64,000 bases of DNA from Callaeas wilsoni (taxonomy: Eukaryota > Chordata > Aves > Passeriformes > Callaeidae). Position numbers and translations under genes: made by a program. Under the pieces are notes generated by a model. It was not told the origin of the DNA. It made no database searches and was given only the letters and a program-made list of their open reading frames with translations. The stretch lies in contig VWPU01017432.1 of the NCBI GenBank assembly GCA_013398955.1, positions 248,001 to 312,000 on the forward strand. The letters run 5' to 3'. This document shows positions 47,948 to 61,315 of this stretch, piece by piece (position 1 is the first letter of the stretch; every line of letters begins with the position of its first letter).

Positions 47948-50554
47948 TACAGTAATCATGTTCTCAGCTCTATCTCAGATCCAAAGGGTTATACTTTAGG
48001 ACAGGGATGGTACAGGAGTAAATGATTTCTGCATGTTCTTGGGTGTTTCATTATATTGTGCATGAGCGGCACTTTCTCTGCATTGGTTTGTACAGTGCCA
48101 TATAAAACTTTCCTTCTGCTGCCTTCTTCTTGTCTGGCTGAGTGATACTCGAGGTCCACAGTAAAAGAGGCTCAGAATTTCAAAGATATGTGGAGAAAAT
48201 AGTGATGGAGAGGAGGTGCATGCTGTGTGTAAATTGTCTACCTAAGAGCAAGTATTGCTTCAGACAAGCTGGGACACTGAGAAAAAATGAGAAATGTGAC
48301 TCTAAAATATTCTTTAAAAAGGAAAAACCCATGTGACCCTGCCAGAAGCCTATCCACCAAGAAGGTCAACTTCCTTTTCTTATTTGCACAAGCCCACTTT
48401 CCCCAAAAAGCAACAGCAGCAGGATTAAAGAGAACAGCATATACTTTGGCTGTACCTTGCCATAACTGCAGATCCAGCACTAAGTGCAGTGGTAATTTTT
48501 TATTAGTTTTGATTTATGTCTTGCCTCCTGCTAGACTCTTTTGAGTCTGATACTTGACTTCAGAGAATTTCCCACATGAATCTGCAGGGACCGCTCTGCT
48601 TAATCTGTTTTGAAATTGCAGGTGACTTCAGGGTGTAAAACGGGAGACATTAATTGGTAGTTGTAATGACCACATGGCTGAAGTCCAACTCTGTAAAAGT
48701 TGCTGCCCTCAAATCCTCTGACCTTGGTATCATTGTATGCTCCGAGGCAAAAGGTCTTTACACTAGTAGCTGTGGAAAATCAATCTCAATTCCCTAAAGA
48801 TGGAAGTGCTGTCGCTAAATGTCACTGAGAGTTAGCAGCTGCTTTTCACTGGCTGTAGCTTTGAAGAGAAATATTAAAAAGCAAACACTGGTTTGAGGAC
48901 TGTATACAGGTTTAAGTGTTTGGGTTGATGTTTCAACTGTGATTTTTAATTTTTGACATCCCTATCTGAAGAGATTTTATCTCAGTGTACACTATTGTCT
49001 TTACCACTCCCAAGTTTTTAATGTCTTTTGGGGGTCATCCATAGAACTCTGTGTGTTGTGTGTTCTCATTCCAGGCAATGAAACTGAGTGGGACTGATGT
49101 TAACATGATTTTGGTCCAATAAATTCTCTGTGAATACTTGGTAAAACAAAAGACCTGAATTTATGAGAATATCTTGTTCTATTTAATTTAACCAAATCAA
49201 ACTCAGAACCAAAACATCTTAGGAAAAAGACCCCACAAAGATTAATTAATACAACTGACAACTAGAACATGCAAATGTGTGCCACTGTACCTTTGTTTGT
49301 GCTTCCTGCTGGGTACGATAAGCAGTGATTGAGTTAGATTTTTATGTCTTTGTAGGTTTCTTGATGGTTGATATTGCAGAAAAATAAATAAATAAATAAA
49401 ACCTAAAAATGACCAAAGGAAGAAAAACTGTACAGGTGTTTAAACTTGGAATTAATAATGAAAAGTTCCAGAAGTCCCTAGACTCAGCTAAATCTCTATA
49501 TTTCCTCAGTGTCTTTGGCAACTCTTGAATCTCTTTTTTCTCTGGAGCATGGGCATAATAAGAGCTATTTTTCTAATTCAGTGTGAATTTTAGGCTTTCA
49601 GAATAATTTTTTTTTAATGTCTTAACCGTTGTTACTCTGCTTTTTTAACACTCAAAAGTGCTGAAGCAGCCTGTCAACACAATATCTTGAAAACAAGTAG
49701 CTATGCTTGTCTTCTGTTTTTCTGTGGATATTTCATTTCTCCTTCAAATTCTGAGTTGCACACCAGCAAATTATAACCCTGCCCAGATAATCCTGTATCT
49801 TCCTTTTCTTCCCAAATTTGCAGTATTACAGTTATTAATTTGGATGACTGTTATTTATAATCACTGGCGTCAGTCTTGAATACACAGATTGCAGGGTTAA
49901 AGGAAAATAATGGTTAAAATGTAGTTGTGCTCTCCAGGATATTCACAAATCTTTTTTAGAGTGTTTGATGACAAATACTTGAAGGAAGTAACTTAAGACC
50001 CTGAAAATGGTTTTAAATGAGATATTGCAATTTTATGTTTTAATCAGTAGTATCAAATTCTTGCTAGCATTAATTATCTGCCACAACTGACATATTTAAA
50101 CAGAAAAGCTTCACTGAAATGTTAGTCTAGCCATGCTGCCACTGTGGTTTCCCAGAATTACAATACATTATTTGACTAATAGGGTGGGATGCAGTCTTCT
50201 AAATACAGGTTTCAAGCTGCCTTTCCAGAAGGGCTTGGGACTCTACAGACTTCATTTGACATCTGCTGGTCCCAGCTGGGTGTCTCAGATACCCCAGAGC
50301 ATCTAAGAAATGTGTTTCTGAACATCAGTGTTCAGGCAACTGATCTCCTCTCACTATGTGTCTTATTTAGCAGTTGATCTGCCCTGGGAGAAGGACGGTA
50401 GAAAGAGAGGAAGAGGGTACAAATTAATTGCCTTTTCCGTAAGTGATACAATTCTAAAAGGCCTTGAAATTACTTAATTAATTTCTGAAAATGAAGTTCT
50501 CAGTCATTTCTTCTTTTCCTATGCATCAGGACTATGTGGAAGTCTTGGAGAGTC
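47948..50554. other. Unique DNA, short (AAAT)n
   Basis: A short AAAT microsatellite of about five units sits at about 49381-49401. Otherwise I see no repeat and no gene. Confidence 0.5.
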
Positions 50555-51248
50555 ACTTAAATGGTTGGGAGGAAGTCCTGGAGTCTTCTTGTCCAACCTC
50601 TTGTCAAAGCAGGATTGTTGCTGACACTAGATAATGACTACGTGGCTTTAGTGAGATGAGTCTTGAAAGCCTCCAAGGATGGAGGTTTGAAACACTCTCT
50701 GGGAAGCCTGTGCCAGGGCTGCACTGCTGCAAAAAAAATTTTTCCTCATGTCCATGTAGAATGTCTCAAGCCAGGAACTGTGACTGTTGCTCCTTCTTAC
50801 ACCATCTGCTACCAAAATGAGCTTCACACTGCTGCTTCTCTAGGTCTCCTTCGAGTAGCCACTGACAACTATTAGCTTTTCCCTAACTCTCCTCTTCACC
50901 AGATCAAACAAGCTCATCTTTCTCAGCCTTTCCCTATAGGCCACGAGCTCAAGGCTTCCTCATGGTCTTGTATTTTCTCCAGTCTTTCTATGTTTTTATT
51001 CAACTAGGGAGGCTAAATCTAGGCATGGGATTCCTGGTGTTGCCTCATCAGTGGTAAATGTGGGGGGAAACACCACTTTCGCTTCAGCTGATGACAATCA
51101 CCCTAATGTGCCTCAGGATGCAGTTTGCACTATTTGCACTAAGAGCACACAGCTGGCTGATGTTCAGCCTGGTGCCAACAGTAATTGTCCTTTGATCATG
51201 GCTGCTACTCAGCCAGTCATCTCCCAGATTGTACTGGTGGACCAAGTA
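50555..51248 (-). mobile_element. CR1 LINE, about 0.7 kb, minus strand
   Basis: The plus strand reads, in order, GGTTGGGAGGAAGTCCTGGA, CTTGTCCAACCTC, a CAAGGATGGAGGTTTGAAAC block, CTGGGAAGCCTGTGCCAGGG, TTTTTCCTCATGTCCATGTA, TCAGCCTTTCCCTATAGGCC, GTTGCCTCATCAGTGG, CCTCAGGATGCAGTTTGCAC, AGCACACAGCTGGCTGATGT and GTACTGGTGGACC. This is the reverse complement of CR1 from its 3' UTR back into the end of ORF2. The 3' octamers themselves are lost. Stops and small indels make the coding part dead. Confidence 0.88.
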
Positions 51249-52991
51249 AGTCCTACTGGTCACAGAGATTTTCACTTCCCACTACTGAAATCCAGGTGAT
51301 TTCTGCTGGCCAGCTCTTAGGGTCCTTCTGGACTGAGACTTTATAATGCACAGTCTTCAGAGTGCCTTCCTTTTTTCCCCCTCCTATGTATTGTCATTTA
51401 AAGATATGCTAAAGCTTGTACTTCTCCATATATGGGACAAAGACGAAGACACTAAACAAGACTGCTTTTGTACCGGCCTCTGCATATCGTGTTTACAGTC
51501 TTGCAGAGAATTCACAACTGTTATCTGGTTTACATTATTTCTCAGTCAATACTTTGTTGTTTGTTCACATGTATCAGATTGCACTGGCACTGCATATTCT
51601 TAAACTGAACAGACCTCTTAAAAACAGACAGTTAAGGTCTAAGTGCTGGGAACATATGCTTCCTGCAGAAAACAAAGACAGCTGGGTGAACTCAGTAACT
51701 CTGAAAGAGTAGAGAAAACACTAGTTTAGATACGGACTTAGGTACTAAATTTTTGTGATTAAATGTCATATTATTAATGAAATTTATGACTTGTACAGAG
51801 TCCAGATAATGCACTAATTTCTACAGTCAGATACTTAACAGATGTCTAAGGTAAAAGCTGCATTTCATTACTAAATTCAGTAAAGGAAGATAGGAAGATA
51901 GGAACAGAGAACCACAGCTCCAGCCACACAAAACTTTGTCCAGCAGCTACTGCATCCCACCTCAGAGACACCTTTGACTCCTACAGTGGGATTCACCTCA
52001 CCTCTTGTTAGAGGTCTACAGTGCAGATACTGAACATGCTGTTAAAATTATTGTAGGGAAATAAGCATTTTCAGAGCATAATTCTTCTGACTAAATGTAG
52101 AAATCCACCTTAGGTTGTCTATTTCTCTCTCTTGGTTATATATGGGATGTTCTTATTGTTGATTTACTTGTGAATGCTTTATGGACATCTTCACCTGGTC
52201 AATTGAATCTCACCCTTGTTGACTATAGAGGGATCCCATGGTTTACACAAATTCCAAATTTCCATGCCTAAATGTAATTTGAATAAATATGTTCCTGCTT
52301 TATGTTCTGCAAAGAAATGAAAGCTGTCTCTTACTGATTTCTGTGACCTCATATCAAGTGAAGTTCATCAGTTGCTGTCAAACATCTCATCTAAATGCTT
52401 TTTAGCAATTTAGATCCATCTTTGCTGTACTCATTTCTGTTCTACATTTTGGTCATTGTAAGAATGGGAGTGCCTCCAAATATCAGAGTTATCCTTCCTC
52501 CTGTACAGCCATGATAAGAAGACAGCTCTGGAGATTATCAAAATGCATCCTAGAAAGACGTAGTTTATCCAAACTATAAAACAAAGACTGATCTAATAGT
52601 AGTTGAAACTGCAGGTGACAAAAAGAAAAATCTTTGACAGAATCAGAGAGGAAAGAATCAGGAGGAAGATCTAGAGGGATGATAGAACTCAATAAAATTC
52701 AGTATCCAAATAGAAAATTGAATGAACCTTGCTTTTACTCAGTTAGGCAAGACTGACTGCATCACAGTGAATAAGCCACTTACGTAGCTGTCATTTTAGT
52801 ATTAGAACATATGCACAAGATTTAAATTTCTTGTAATTGTACACAAATGACTAGAGACCTTGAATCACTGGTATTAACAGGACTGAAGAAGATACCTGCT
52901 GGTATTGCCGTGTGGGAAGAACAATGGGCTGTCTATAGAAATAATACAGTGCAATACCATTAGTAGTATTAGGTAACTACAAGAAACTCAA
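51249..52991. other. Unique AT-rich DNA
   Basis: There is no recognised repeat or gene. Open frames are below 100 codons. Confidence 0.5.
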
Positions 52992-53247
52992 AGAATCACA
53001 GAATCATAGAATATCCTGAGCTGGAAGGCACCCATCAGGATCATTGAGTCCAACTCCTGGCTCTGCACAGAACACTCCAAGAATCACACCATGTACCTGA
53101 GAGCATTGTCCAAATGCTCCTTGAACTCTGTCAGGCTGCTGCTGTGACCACTTCCCTGGGGAGCCTGTTCCAGTGCCCAACCACCCTCTGAGTGAAGAAC
53201 CTTTTCCTGGTATCCAACCTAAACCTCCCCCAACTCAGCTTCATGCT
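52992..53247 (-). mobile_element. CR1 LINE 3' end, minus strand
   Basis: It opens with AGAATCACAGAATCATAGAA, then CTGAGCTGGAAGGCACCCAT, ATCATTGAGTCCAACTCCTG, CTTGAACTCTGTCAGGCTGC, TTCCCTGGGGAGCCTGTTCC and AACCTAAACCTCCCC. It is a well-preserved 3' UTR in reverse complement, among the least diverged CR1 copies here, and is 5'-truncated near 53247. Confidence 0.93.
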
Positions 53248-54301
53248 GAGTCCTTACTTTTTTCTCAGCTATTACTTGGGATCTGCTACCCAGAAAAACT
53301 TGCTTCTGCTTGATGTGGAACTTCTTTTGCAATGTTCTAGCATAGAAAAGCCCTGACATAAGCCTGAGAGCACTCAGAGGCCTTTTTGTGTTATGGAACC
53401 ACAACTTTGGACTTCAGTGGGGAAACAGGATTCTTCACAAGGCAATGCCAGACACTAGCTAGAAATCATAATTTTGAAATAAAACTATTTTCTACTGTTT
53501 CACATTCTGTTTGTTACATAGAATTCCTAGACTGGGAATTGGACAGTTGCCCAATTGATCTCAGTGGGAATTTTTGCAGTGAAAAAAGAAGTAGTTTATG
53601 TAGTGTTGCATATGATAAAATTCCTTAATGAAATCATGCTTTTATTGGCTATAAAACACACCCCTCCTGGTGTAGTAAAATTCTGTAGGTTCTGTGGAAG
53701 GCTCTGGTGTGCACTGCTCAGATAGTATTTCTTCTCTGGCAAGCTGTTGAATCTTGCCTCAAAATCCAAAGTGGTAATGTATGCTTTCGGCAACTAATAA
53801 CGTGGTTAAAGTTTCTACCTCTTTTAAAGACTATGTAAAACTTACAGTGTATTTGTTCTGATCGCAGAGTTTTAAGAATCATATGCTGACTGCAGCACAG
53901 CATTATTCCAAAAAAATTTGTTAAAAAATTGGCACTATTTACTGTGCAGTCAGCAGGGGTGGCAGGTAACATTTAATTACATATTTAAATGCCTGCATGT
54001 TATGCTATGAACATTCAAACAAGAAAAAATATCACATTTTATTAATAACACTAATTCCTGGTCTAGCTATTGTTCCTCATGGCAGGTGGTGTTGCTCAGA
54101 TCACAAAGCTGTAATCAAAAGGGTATTAAAGTAAGATTGATAATTTTCAGAACGCTTACTTTTTTTCAGCTTGCAGGATTTTTACAGTTTTTCAGAATTG
54201 TCTCACTTTGTGCCATTGCAACTCCATGCAAAGGCATAATTTTCTGCAGTTGCAGCTCTCTCCTTAGGCATTGGATTTTAATTTTTTTTTAATTTATGTG
54301 T
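53248..54301. other. Unique AT-rich DNA
   Basis: No recognised repeat or gene is present. Confidence 0.5.
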
Positions 54302-54421
54302 TTCCTTCCTTCCTTCCTTCCTTCCTTCCTTCCTTCCTTCCTTCCTTCCTTCCTTCCTTCCTTCCTTCCTTCCTTCCTTCCTTCCTTCCTTCCTTCCTTC
54401 CTTCCCTCCCTCCCTCCCTCT
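54302..54421 (+). repeat. Compound microsatellite (TTCC)n (TCCC)n
   Basis: About 26 almost uninterrupted TTCC units (54302-54405) pass into about four TCCC units (54404-54421). The homopurine/homopyrimidine tract of about 120 bp can form triplex (H-DNA). The plus-strand Pro-Ser-Phe-Leu repeat frame through it (54271-54459) is an artefact. Confidence 0.97.
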
Positions 54422-57400
54422 TTAAATGGTTACCAATAAACTTGAGTTTAGCTAGCTAAAACAATTAATTATTATAATTACCTAATTTATGATAAAGAAT
54501 TTACTTCCAACTGCAAAAATTCAAAGCTGAATAAGCTCCACACTATTCTGTCAGGGAAGAGGATGACACTGCCTTTCCCAGCCAGCCTTTCCTAACAGCT
54601 TAAAGTGATCATTCTGAGTTTTGGTTTGTTTTTTTTTCTTTTCAGTCAATTTTAATGCAGATACTTCCATAGTGTAGCTCACTTCATGACTATGTGTTAT
54701 CAACAGTGGAGGTGAAGCAGAAGAAACTAAAGTCCACTAGACTGATATCAAAGATACTGGAACTCAGCTTTTTGGATGAAGTACAAACCATCCTAAGCCA
54801 AAGTGACAACATTACCAAACCTCATTACCTTCAAGAAACTAACTTAAGCAGGCAGACACAAGCTTTGCCGAAATTCCGTTGTGAATAAATCTCTTTAAGA
54901 TTCAGAGATTGAAGCTACCCCCTAGACATGCTCAGATCCATTAAACCAAACCAGAATTAACAACACACAAATTAACCTGTTTTCCAGCTTACAATGAATT
55001 TTCTTCTCAGCTTCCAGCTTTGGGACCCTTATACCCCTCTGGCGCTTCTCTTTTTCTTTAAAGGTATACCTTAAACCCAAAATCTTTTTAACTGCAGAAA
55101 ACTGATTCTTTATATATTCTGTATATGAATATTTCTACCTCATTGTGGAACAGTTCTTGCAAGTGGTATTTCTGGATAATGTTGTTTTCTGTCTCGAAAA
55201 CTGCACAGGTAATTATTTTAAAGCTCACTTATGATATTTACTGTCTATAATTTAAAAAAAAATATTTTGAGAAATAAACTGCAGCACAAATTGGTTTTAG
55301 TATTTAGAATCTGTCTCTGTTTACTAGATCAAAACAAAATTAATCCAGTCTTTCTCTACAGTATGAAAGCAGCACTAAATTAAATGGTATCTTCTCTATC
55401 ATGCTGCCAGTGCTGCTAAGAAATATTGCACTAGAAATAAGATGCCACGGTACCTATCTTGCACTTTAATTCCTGCAAGGCTTCTATCACTTTTTTCTCT
55501 GCAATCTAGGATTTCTTTAGCACAGTAAGAAACACAGAGAAGATTTTTGAGAGAGCAAAAGCATAATTTATAGCATGCTCCTTGACCCATTCCTCAACTA
55601 ATAAGATCCGTTCTACCCTCTGTGATACCTGAATGTCATGGGGAGTTAATCATCAGAGCTTTTGGTTGTTGCACAGCTCCCATCAGGCTTACTGCACCAT
55701 GGTTTCTCAGTCTAATATCTCTTCTCAAATTCATATTGCTTATCCTGTCCATATTATCCTGCTGAATTATTTCTTTGGGCTTTTTACTAATGCATCACAC
55801 ACTTCAATGGGCCGAACACTGAGAAAATGAACACGAGATGTCTACAGAAATTCTGAATTTTGAAGGTGATTTTCAATATCCAGCTTGTCTTTAATGTGAC
55901 TGGGAATTTATAATCAGCTATACTAGACAGCTACTAGATAAATAGTTTTATTTTTGTTTTTCTGAAACCAGAATCGGCATATCTATGTTTCTTAAAAAAA
56001 TAATCCTGTGAGTGCTAGCTTTCTGTCATTACATCTGCAATATCTACAGTTTCCTTGAGTGCTCCGGAGTTCAGCCTCTTCCGGCAGGTTTTATCGGCAC
56101 CCATTGCTCAGGAATGAGCACTGGCCAATGCCGATGAGGTTTGACTGAGCAATGTTGCTGCAGGGACGGTAGGTGCAATCAGGGCTTGCAAATCACCAGC
56201 TGTGCAAAGGTTGGAAATGAACCTGTTCAAAAATTGGCTATTTTTCTCAGAAAAAATGATTTTAGGTGGGATTTTCTCTTCAACAGCTCAGGAAAGCCTC
56301 TACAGAAAATAAGTATTTGTGAAGAAGGTATCAACATATTCTAAGTTTCACTATTTTTCCAAATAACATCACACATCAGGAAATCTGGAGAAACTGAAAC
56401 CCTGAGTTATGTTCATTTTTGGATGTGGGTTCTTAGAATATTTTTCTATCTTGTGGTGATGTTACTGATGCATGTAAATAAATACTCAGCACAAGCTGAA
56501 AACAATGGCTCAGGTGAAGCATGGCTGTTCTGATTTGCACAGAGAGGTTTGACCTGTCATTTCACCAAAATAACTTTCTTGCAGTCAAGATCTAATGTAA
56601 AATAATCAGCAGGACTACCACAGAAAAAATAACTGTTTCTTTGTGGACCAGAATCAGTTAACTTGTGAATCCACTGGGGAAAAAACTGATATAGACATGG
56701 GGCTAAAACGAAATCTTGCTTCTGCACACTTACCTGATATGGAGAGATCTGATAAACCTGGAGCAAACTGGTTGTGTTGGAATAGAAATAATAGTTAGAA
56801 ATACCAAGCTGTGAGTTGTAAGCATGTACCCCAACTAAGTTTGGGAGCTTAGGGATTGGGATTTTGCTGTAGAACTACCTCTGAAACAATTGTAATGATC
56901 CACACCACGAATGACATGTTATGACATTGTACGCCTGAACAGAATTAGTACCCTAGAAGCGTGATAAATCCATCTGCCATCCTTCCCGAAGGAAAGAGGA
57001 ATTTCTATAGCTTCCTCTGCCTCACACAATCCATTTCAGCTGAATTCCAAACAATGATTGGGCATGGTAGGTTTCCCAGCCACTTGCACATTCTCTTGTA
57101 ATAATTCTTTTAGGGAAACTCAGTCTTCCTGCTATTAGTTGAAATGTACTTTTATAATTGCCCATTGCTTCACTCTATCCTAACTGTCCAGAATTAAGAG
57201 ACAGTTCAGAATTAATAAACAGGAAGTTTCTGTTTTCTGCAGTTTTTATGACTTTGTTGCTACATTGCATCCTGCCATTCAGTCATCACTGGAAAGAACA
57301 GAGAGCATTGTTTGCCAATAGATATGGGAGAGGACTTTGCAGTGATCTATCATTTATTTTTAGTTTCAACAGATTTTAGTCTGAAATAATGGATGATGTA

Positions 57401-59062
57401 ATCATCATGGCCAGTTTAGTTGGCAAACACTGCCTTGGACTAAACACTGTGAATAAACAGCATTGTACTAGTAATTTTCTTCAATGAGGAAAATTATTTA
57501 CTTGCAATTCAATAGTATGCTTGTGCTTGAATTTACCTTACTCTCTACAGAACATGCCAACATATCTGCATTCTAGTCTTATAAATGCTGCCTCAAGACC
57601 ATATTTAACAAATATAACTGCATTTAACATCATATTCTAGTTCAGGCCTGCATAGCAATAGCATATAAAACCATTGTTTTAGAAGGAAGAGGTGGGGAAT
57701 GGTTACACAGTTAAGTAGGAGCAGTTAATCTAGATGACCTTTATTCAAAGCCTGGGGAGAGGTGTGTTTAGTTACCAGTGACAACTCTGTCCAATTATTC
57801 AGTTTTCCATCTACAAACATGTCTACTGGGATCAGCCTTTAACCTTCACCAAAAAGACTTAGTAACCCTCTCTATTACCTTGTATGACCTGTTCTTCCCA
57901 TGCCTCACCAGTCCCAACTTCTCTTATGGTACCACCTGCTAATTGTACTGAAGTGAGCTTTTGGGTGACCTTGACAAGGGAGGGCTTCTTCCTCTCTGTT
58001 CTCCTTCCCTGATCCCTGGTTTAGATATTTGTGTTATGGTCAGGGAAGCTGCCCTGCATGGACCTGATTCTCCCCTGTGACTGTCAGAGGATAAAAGGCT
58101 GGGCCAGAGATGTCTTACCAGACATCTTAACAATGCTAGGCTTCTGGGCCAAAGATTCAGTTAATTATCCAGCGCTAACAACTGACAAGCAATGTAAAAT
58201 CATGATATTGAATTGAAGCAAAGAGTCTCGAAGCCAGACTAATCTTCTTGCTGCTTTTAGAGAAAAGAAGGCTCATATTCACCATTCATCCTCTGTATGT
58301 CTTTTCCCATTCTGTCAAGACTGCTGTAGTATATGTTGGATAACTTCTTTAAGGTTTCCCCTCTCCATAGGTTGTGGCCCTATGAACCCAAGACTTATTA
58401 TTCCCTAGATGGAAATTATAGTGGTAGAGGGTTTTCTAGAAGTTACAGCACAAGGTGATGCTGCTTGCAAGTGAAATGAGGTAAGGAGGATGTTCATGCT
58501 TTCATGCAGTTCACCATTTCCCTAAGATCTTCAGGCTTTGAGACAGTAAGATCGAGGTTCTTCTAAAAGATATCTGAGGTCAACAGCAATGCTAATTCAA
58601 AGACCTTGGCAGAGGTATATGTAGCATTTCCTCTTTTCTCGTGCACTGAATTTCTCTATCAAAGGCACATTTCTTTGATGTCTTGTAGGTTTAAACACCC
58701 AAAAGACAAAGCATAGCCGTTGGCAATCTTTCAAGGCTTGTGCAGAAAAGCCAAACTGCAAAATCCACAAAAAGAAATTCAGCTGAAGAGTTTCAGTGAA
58801 GTACAACTAACAACCTTCAGTAACTGTGCCAGCACTGAGCAGATGTCTCAGGACTTCTCGTGTGAACAACGGAAGCCTGGAAGAGAAAACTGGGAGAAAA
58901 ATGAGACTGTCTTGCAGAGTACTTGTATTAAAAGCCTTCAGTGATTTGCAAAGAAAGAAAATTTACCTGTAGTGTAAGAATATTTCTCTTTGCCTTCTGA
59001 TGAATTTTTTCTTGGTGGAGGATTTGAACTTCTTCCGCCTAGTTTTAAATGTAGAGTTATGG
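54422..59062. other. Long unique stretch, no gene
   Basis: About 4.6 kb with no repeat and no open frame above 75 codons. Nothing supports a gene or RNA. Confidence 0.5.
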
Positions 59063-59143
59063 AATAGTTTATATATTTGTATATGAAAAAAATTATTTAT
59101 ATATATGTATGACTATATTTATATATACATAGATATGTTTCCG
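59063..59143. repeat. AT-rich low-complexity tract
   Basis: TATAT, TTTATATA and related words alternate over about 80 bp without a clean unit. It is low-complexity DNA, probably an eroded TA microsatellite. Confidence 0.6.
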
Positions 59144-60289
59144 AGACGCAGTTGATCAGAGAATTGTTGCATTTTTTTATTAAACTGGAGAGGAGCAGCT
59201 GCTTGGAACAAAATACAGTTAAAGAAATTACTCTGGAAACTTCCTGAGACCAGAAAAACCACTACAACCTAAGAGTAATTTATCATACACTATTGTACAG
59301 CAAGTTTCTCAGTTATTTGGTACTTTATCAGGTGCTTTACATGCAGGAAAGTTCATCAGTCCTTTGCAGTTTTCAAGGACCACCTAGGTAATTTGTTTTT
59401 CCTGGAGCATGCAGCCTCCATAAGTTTTCTCTGAGTTAAAGGCTTTAGCATAGTCTTTTAAAATTTCCAGCGTTTACCTATAGGCAACTTTTTACCTGTT
59501 TTATGCTGCATGTAATCGTACAGCTTACATGTTTTATAAAGAGTAAATAACAATATTGTGTGCCAGCCTTCACTCTGATAAGCTAAAAATATGTCAGGTT
59601 GATTCTTTGGTCAAACCTGTTGTCGAGTTTTTACTTGCATGTCTCTGAAGGTCGATGTCACAGGGGATCAGACACTGCAGTTTGTGCAATGTTAATCTGG
59701 TTTAGTGTCAGGATGCAGTGGAAAAGGCAGGAGGTGTCAGTGGGAGGAACAGTTCACTTAGCAGATGCCTCAAAACCTAGCTTATAGGTGAGTTATCACT
59801 TTCAGCTGATAGGTGGGTTATTACTTTGCCAACTTGTAGCCACTGTTGATTATTCAGTAGGGTCCTACATGAATATTCAACATGGTGTTTTGGAAACTAA
59901 AAGCAAACTGCTGCCTTTAAACACATCAGCCACAAGAAAACTCCGTCAGCACACACCCACAAATCATTCTAAACATGCTGTGGTTTTTTTTAATGTATAG
60001 ATTTGCGTGCCCGTGGGAGCTCTTGTCTATTCAAGGAGTACCCTTCAGTCTCTGATTTTCAATAAGCACTTCTGTGAGGGGTAAAGAACAGCAGTTTGGT
60101 ATTTGATGAAAGTTGCATAGCTTCTTAAAACGCTTGTCAGACAGAAGTCAGATAAAATAGAAAGCTCTTGATGCCAGCCATAGCTCATTGCAATCAGCTA
60201 TGATATTAAAATGCAAGGACTAGTTTTCATTTGCTCCTTGAATTAGCTTTATGTAGAAGGACTTTTCAAGGGATACTTCCATTTTGATT
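59144..60289. other. Unique AT-rich DNA
   Basis: No recognised repeat or gene is present. Confidence 0.5.
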
Positions 60290-60445
60290 ATTAAAATTGC
60301 TGACTCGTTTGCTCCTGAAGATTTCAGGTATGCGGCAGCCGCATTTCCCAGTGAAACTAATTTGCTTACCTTCTCTTGTCAGGGTCTTAATTTGGACCCA
60401 AGTGTCTTTATTCTAATTGAAAAAAACAATTAGTCTTCTTCATGC
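60290..60445. promoter_or_regulatory. Candidate regulatory element with two palindromes
   Basis: ATGCGGC-A-GCCGCAT (60330-60344) is a perfect inverted repeat with CpGs preserved in both arms. Eighty bases on, CTAATTG (60413-60419) and CAATTAG (60427-60433) flank seven A's. These are two head-to-head homeodomain-type sites. No transposon is recognised around them. Clustered, symmetrical, CpG-retaining sites in an otherwise decayed background suggest selection, hence an enhancer-like element. This is inference. Nothing in the window names a target gene. Confidence 0.3.
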
Positions 60446-60879
60446 AAGCCTACATGGCTTATCTTCATTTAATAATCAGTTGTGTAATTGGTGCTCAGAT
60501 ACAGTTTAACTGAGAAAATTGCAGCATTTTGCCTATGTGGGGTTATATGAATACTGAAAGTGCAGCTTCCTATAACGCAATCAATTCCTTGAGGGCACAC
60601 AAATCCTTGCCTGACCTTTTGAAATAAATTAGCAACAGAATCCAAGGGTTGGTATTTTGATGTAAAGGTTGCAATGAATGCCATCTGTTGGGTGTCAGAA
60701 CAGTTTAATGAAGTCCTCTTACATCAGGTGCTCCACAAGTTCAGGAAGATGCTCTGGGGGCTCTGCTCTGCATCCAACCTCTATAGTCCAGGAAAGCTGG
60801 ACAATTTGCTTTCCTATGCCTTAATGAGAGAACCTATCTGGAAGCTGCAAAATAACTGCACTCTCCAGTCTTTCCACGA
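60446..60879. other. Unique DNA
   Basis: Open frames are below 75 codons. No repeat is recognised. Confidence 0.45.
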
Positions 60880-61315
60880 TGCATGAGGGACCTCTGTGAT
60901 GGCTTGCTGAAGTGTTAGTGGCTCCTGAGTCTGGCAGCCGGATGGAAGCTGATGCAATCACCCTCCCGTGATGGTCCCCTGGCAGTGACCATTCCTCCCT
61001 CTGTGATGGGGACACTCTCCTCTTGGCCTGTGATGATGGGTATCCCACATCCCTGAGACTCTCCAGGACAGCCTGGAGTGAGGGTGTTGGGGTCTCTATT
61101 GTTGTGGTGAGGTGACTGAGGCTCCCTCCCATGCCAGGTGTCACTCTGCTCCTTCTCGTGTGCGGGCAGAAGCCTTTAGTCATGTAAGCCAAAAATCTGT
61201 TACCATACCTTGGGGAAAAAATCCTCCAGCATGGATCTCTGGTCCTTCTCCCCACACCACTTAACATACGCTTTCTGGTCCTGGAATTTACCATCCTGGT
61301 GATACTGTTGGATAT
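60880..61315. other. GC-rich sequence of unknown origin
   Basis: It is markedly richer in G+C than its left flank and contains overlapping minus-strand open frames (60821-61294, 157 codons; 61200-61580, 126 codons). I recognise no protein in them. The adjacency to the LTR-like block suggests retroelement-derived DNA, but I see no gag, pol or env motif. Confidence 0.35.

Noticed and set aside
54271..54459. 62-codon Pro-Ser-Phe-Leu repeat frame
   Set aside because: It is a direct read-through of the TTCC microsatellite.
60821..61294. 157-codon minus-strand frame as a gene
   Set aside because: It sits in a probable retroelement region, is Arg/Ser-rich without a domain, and overlaps another frame on the same strand.
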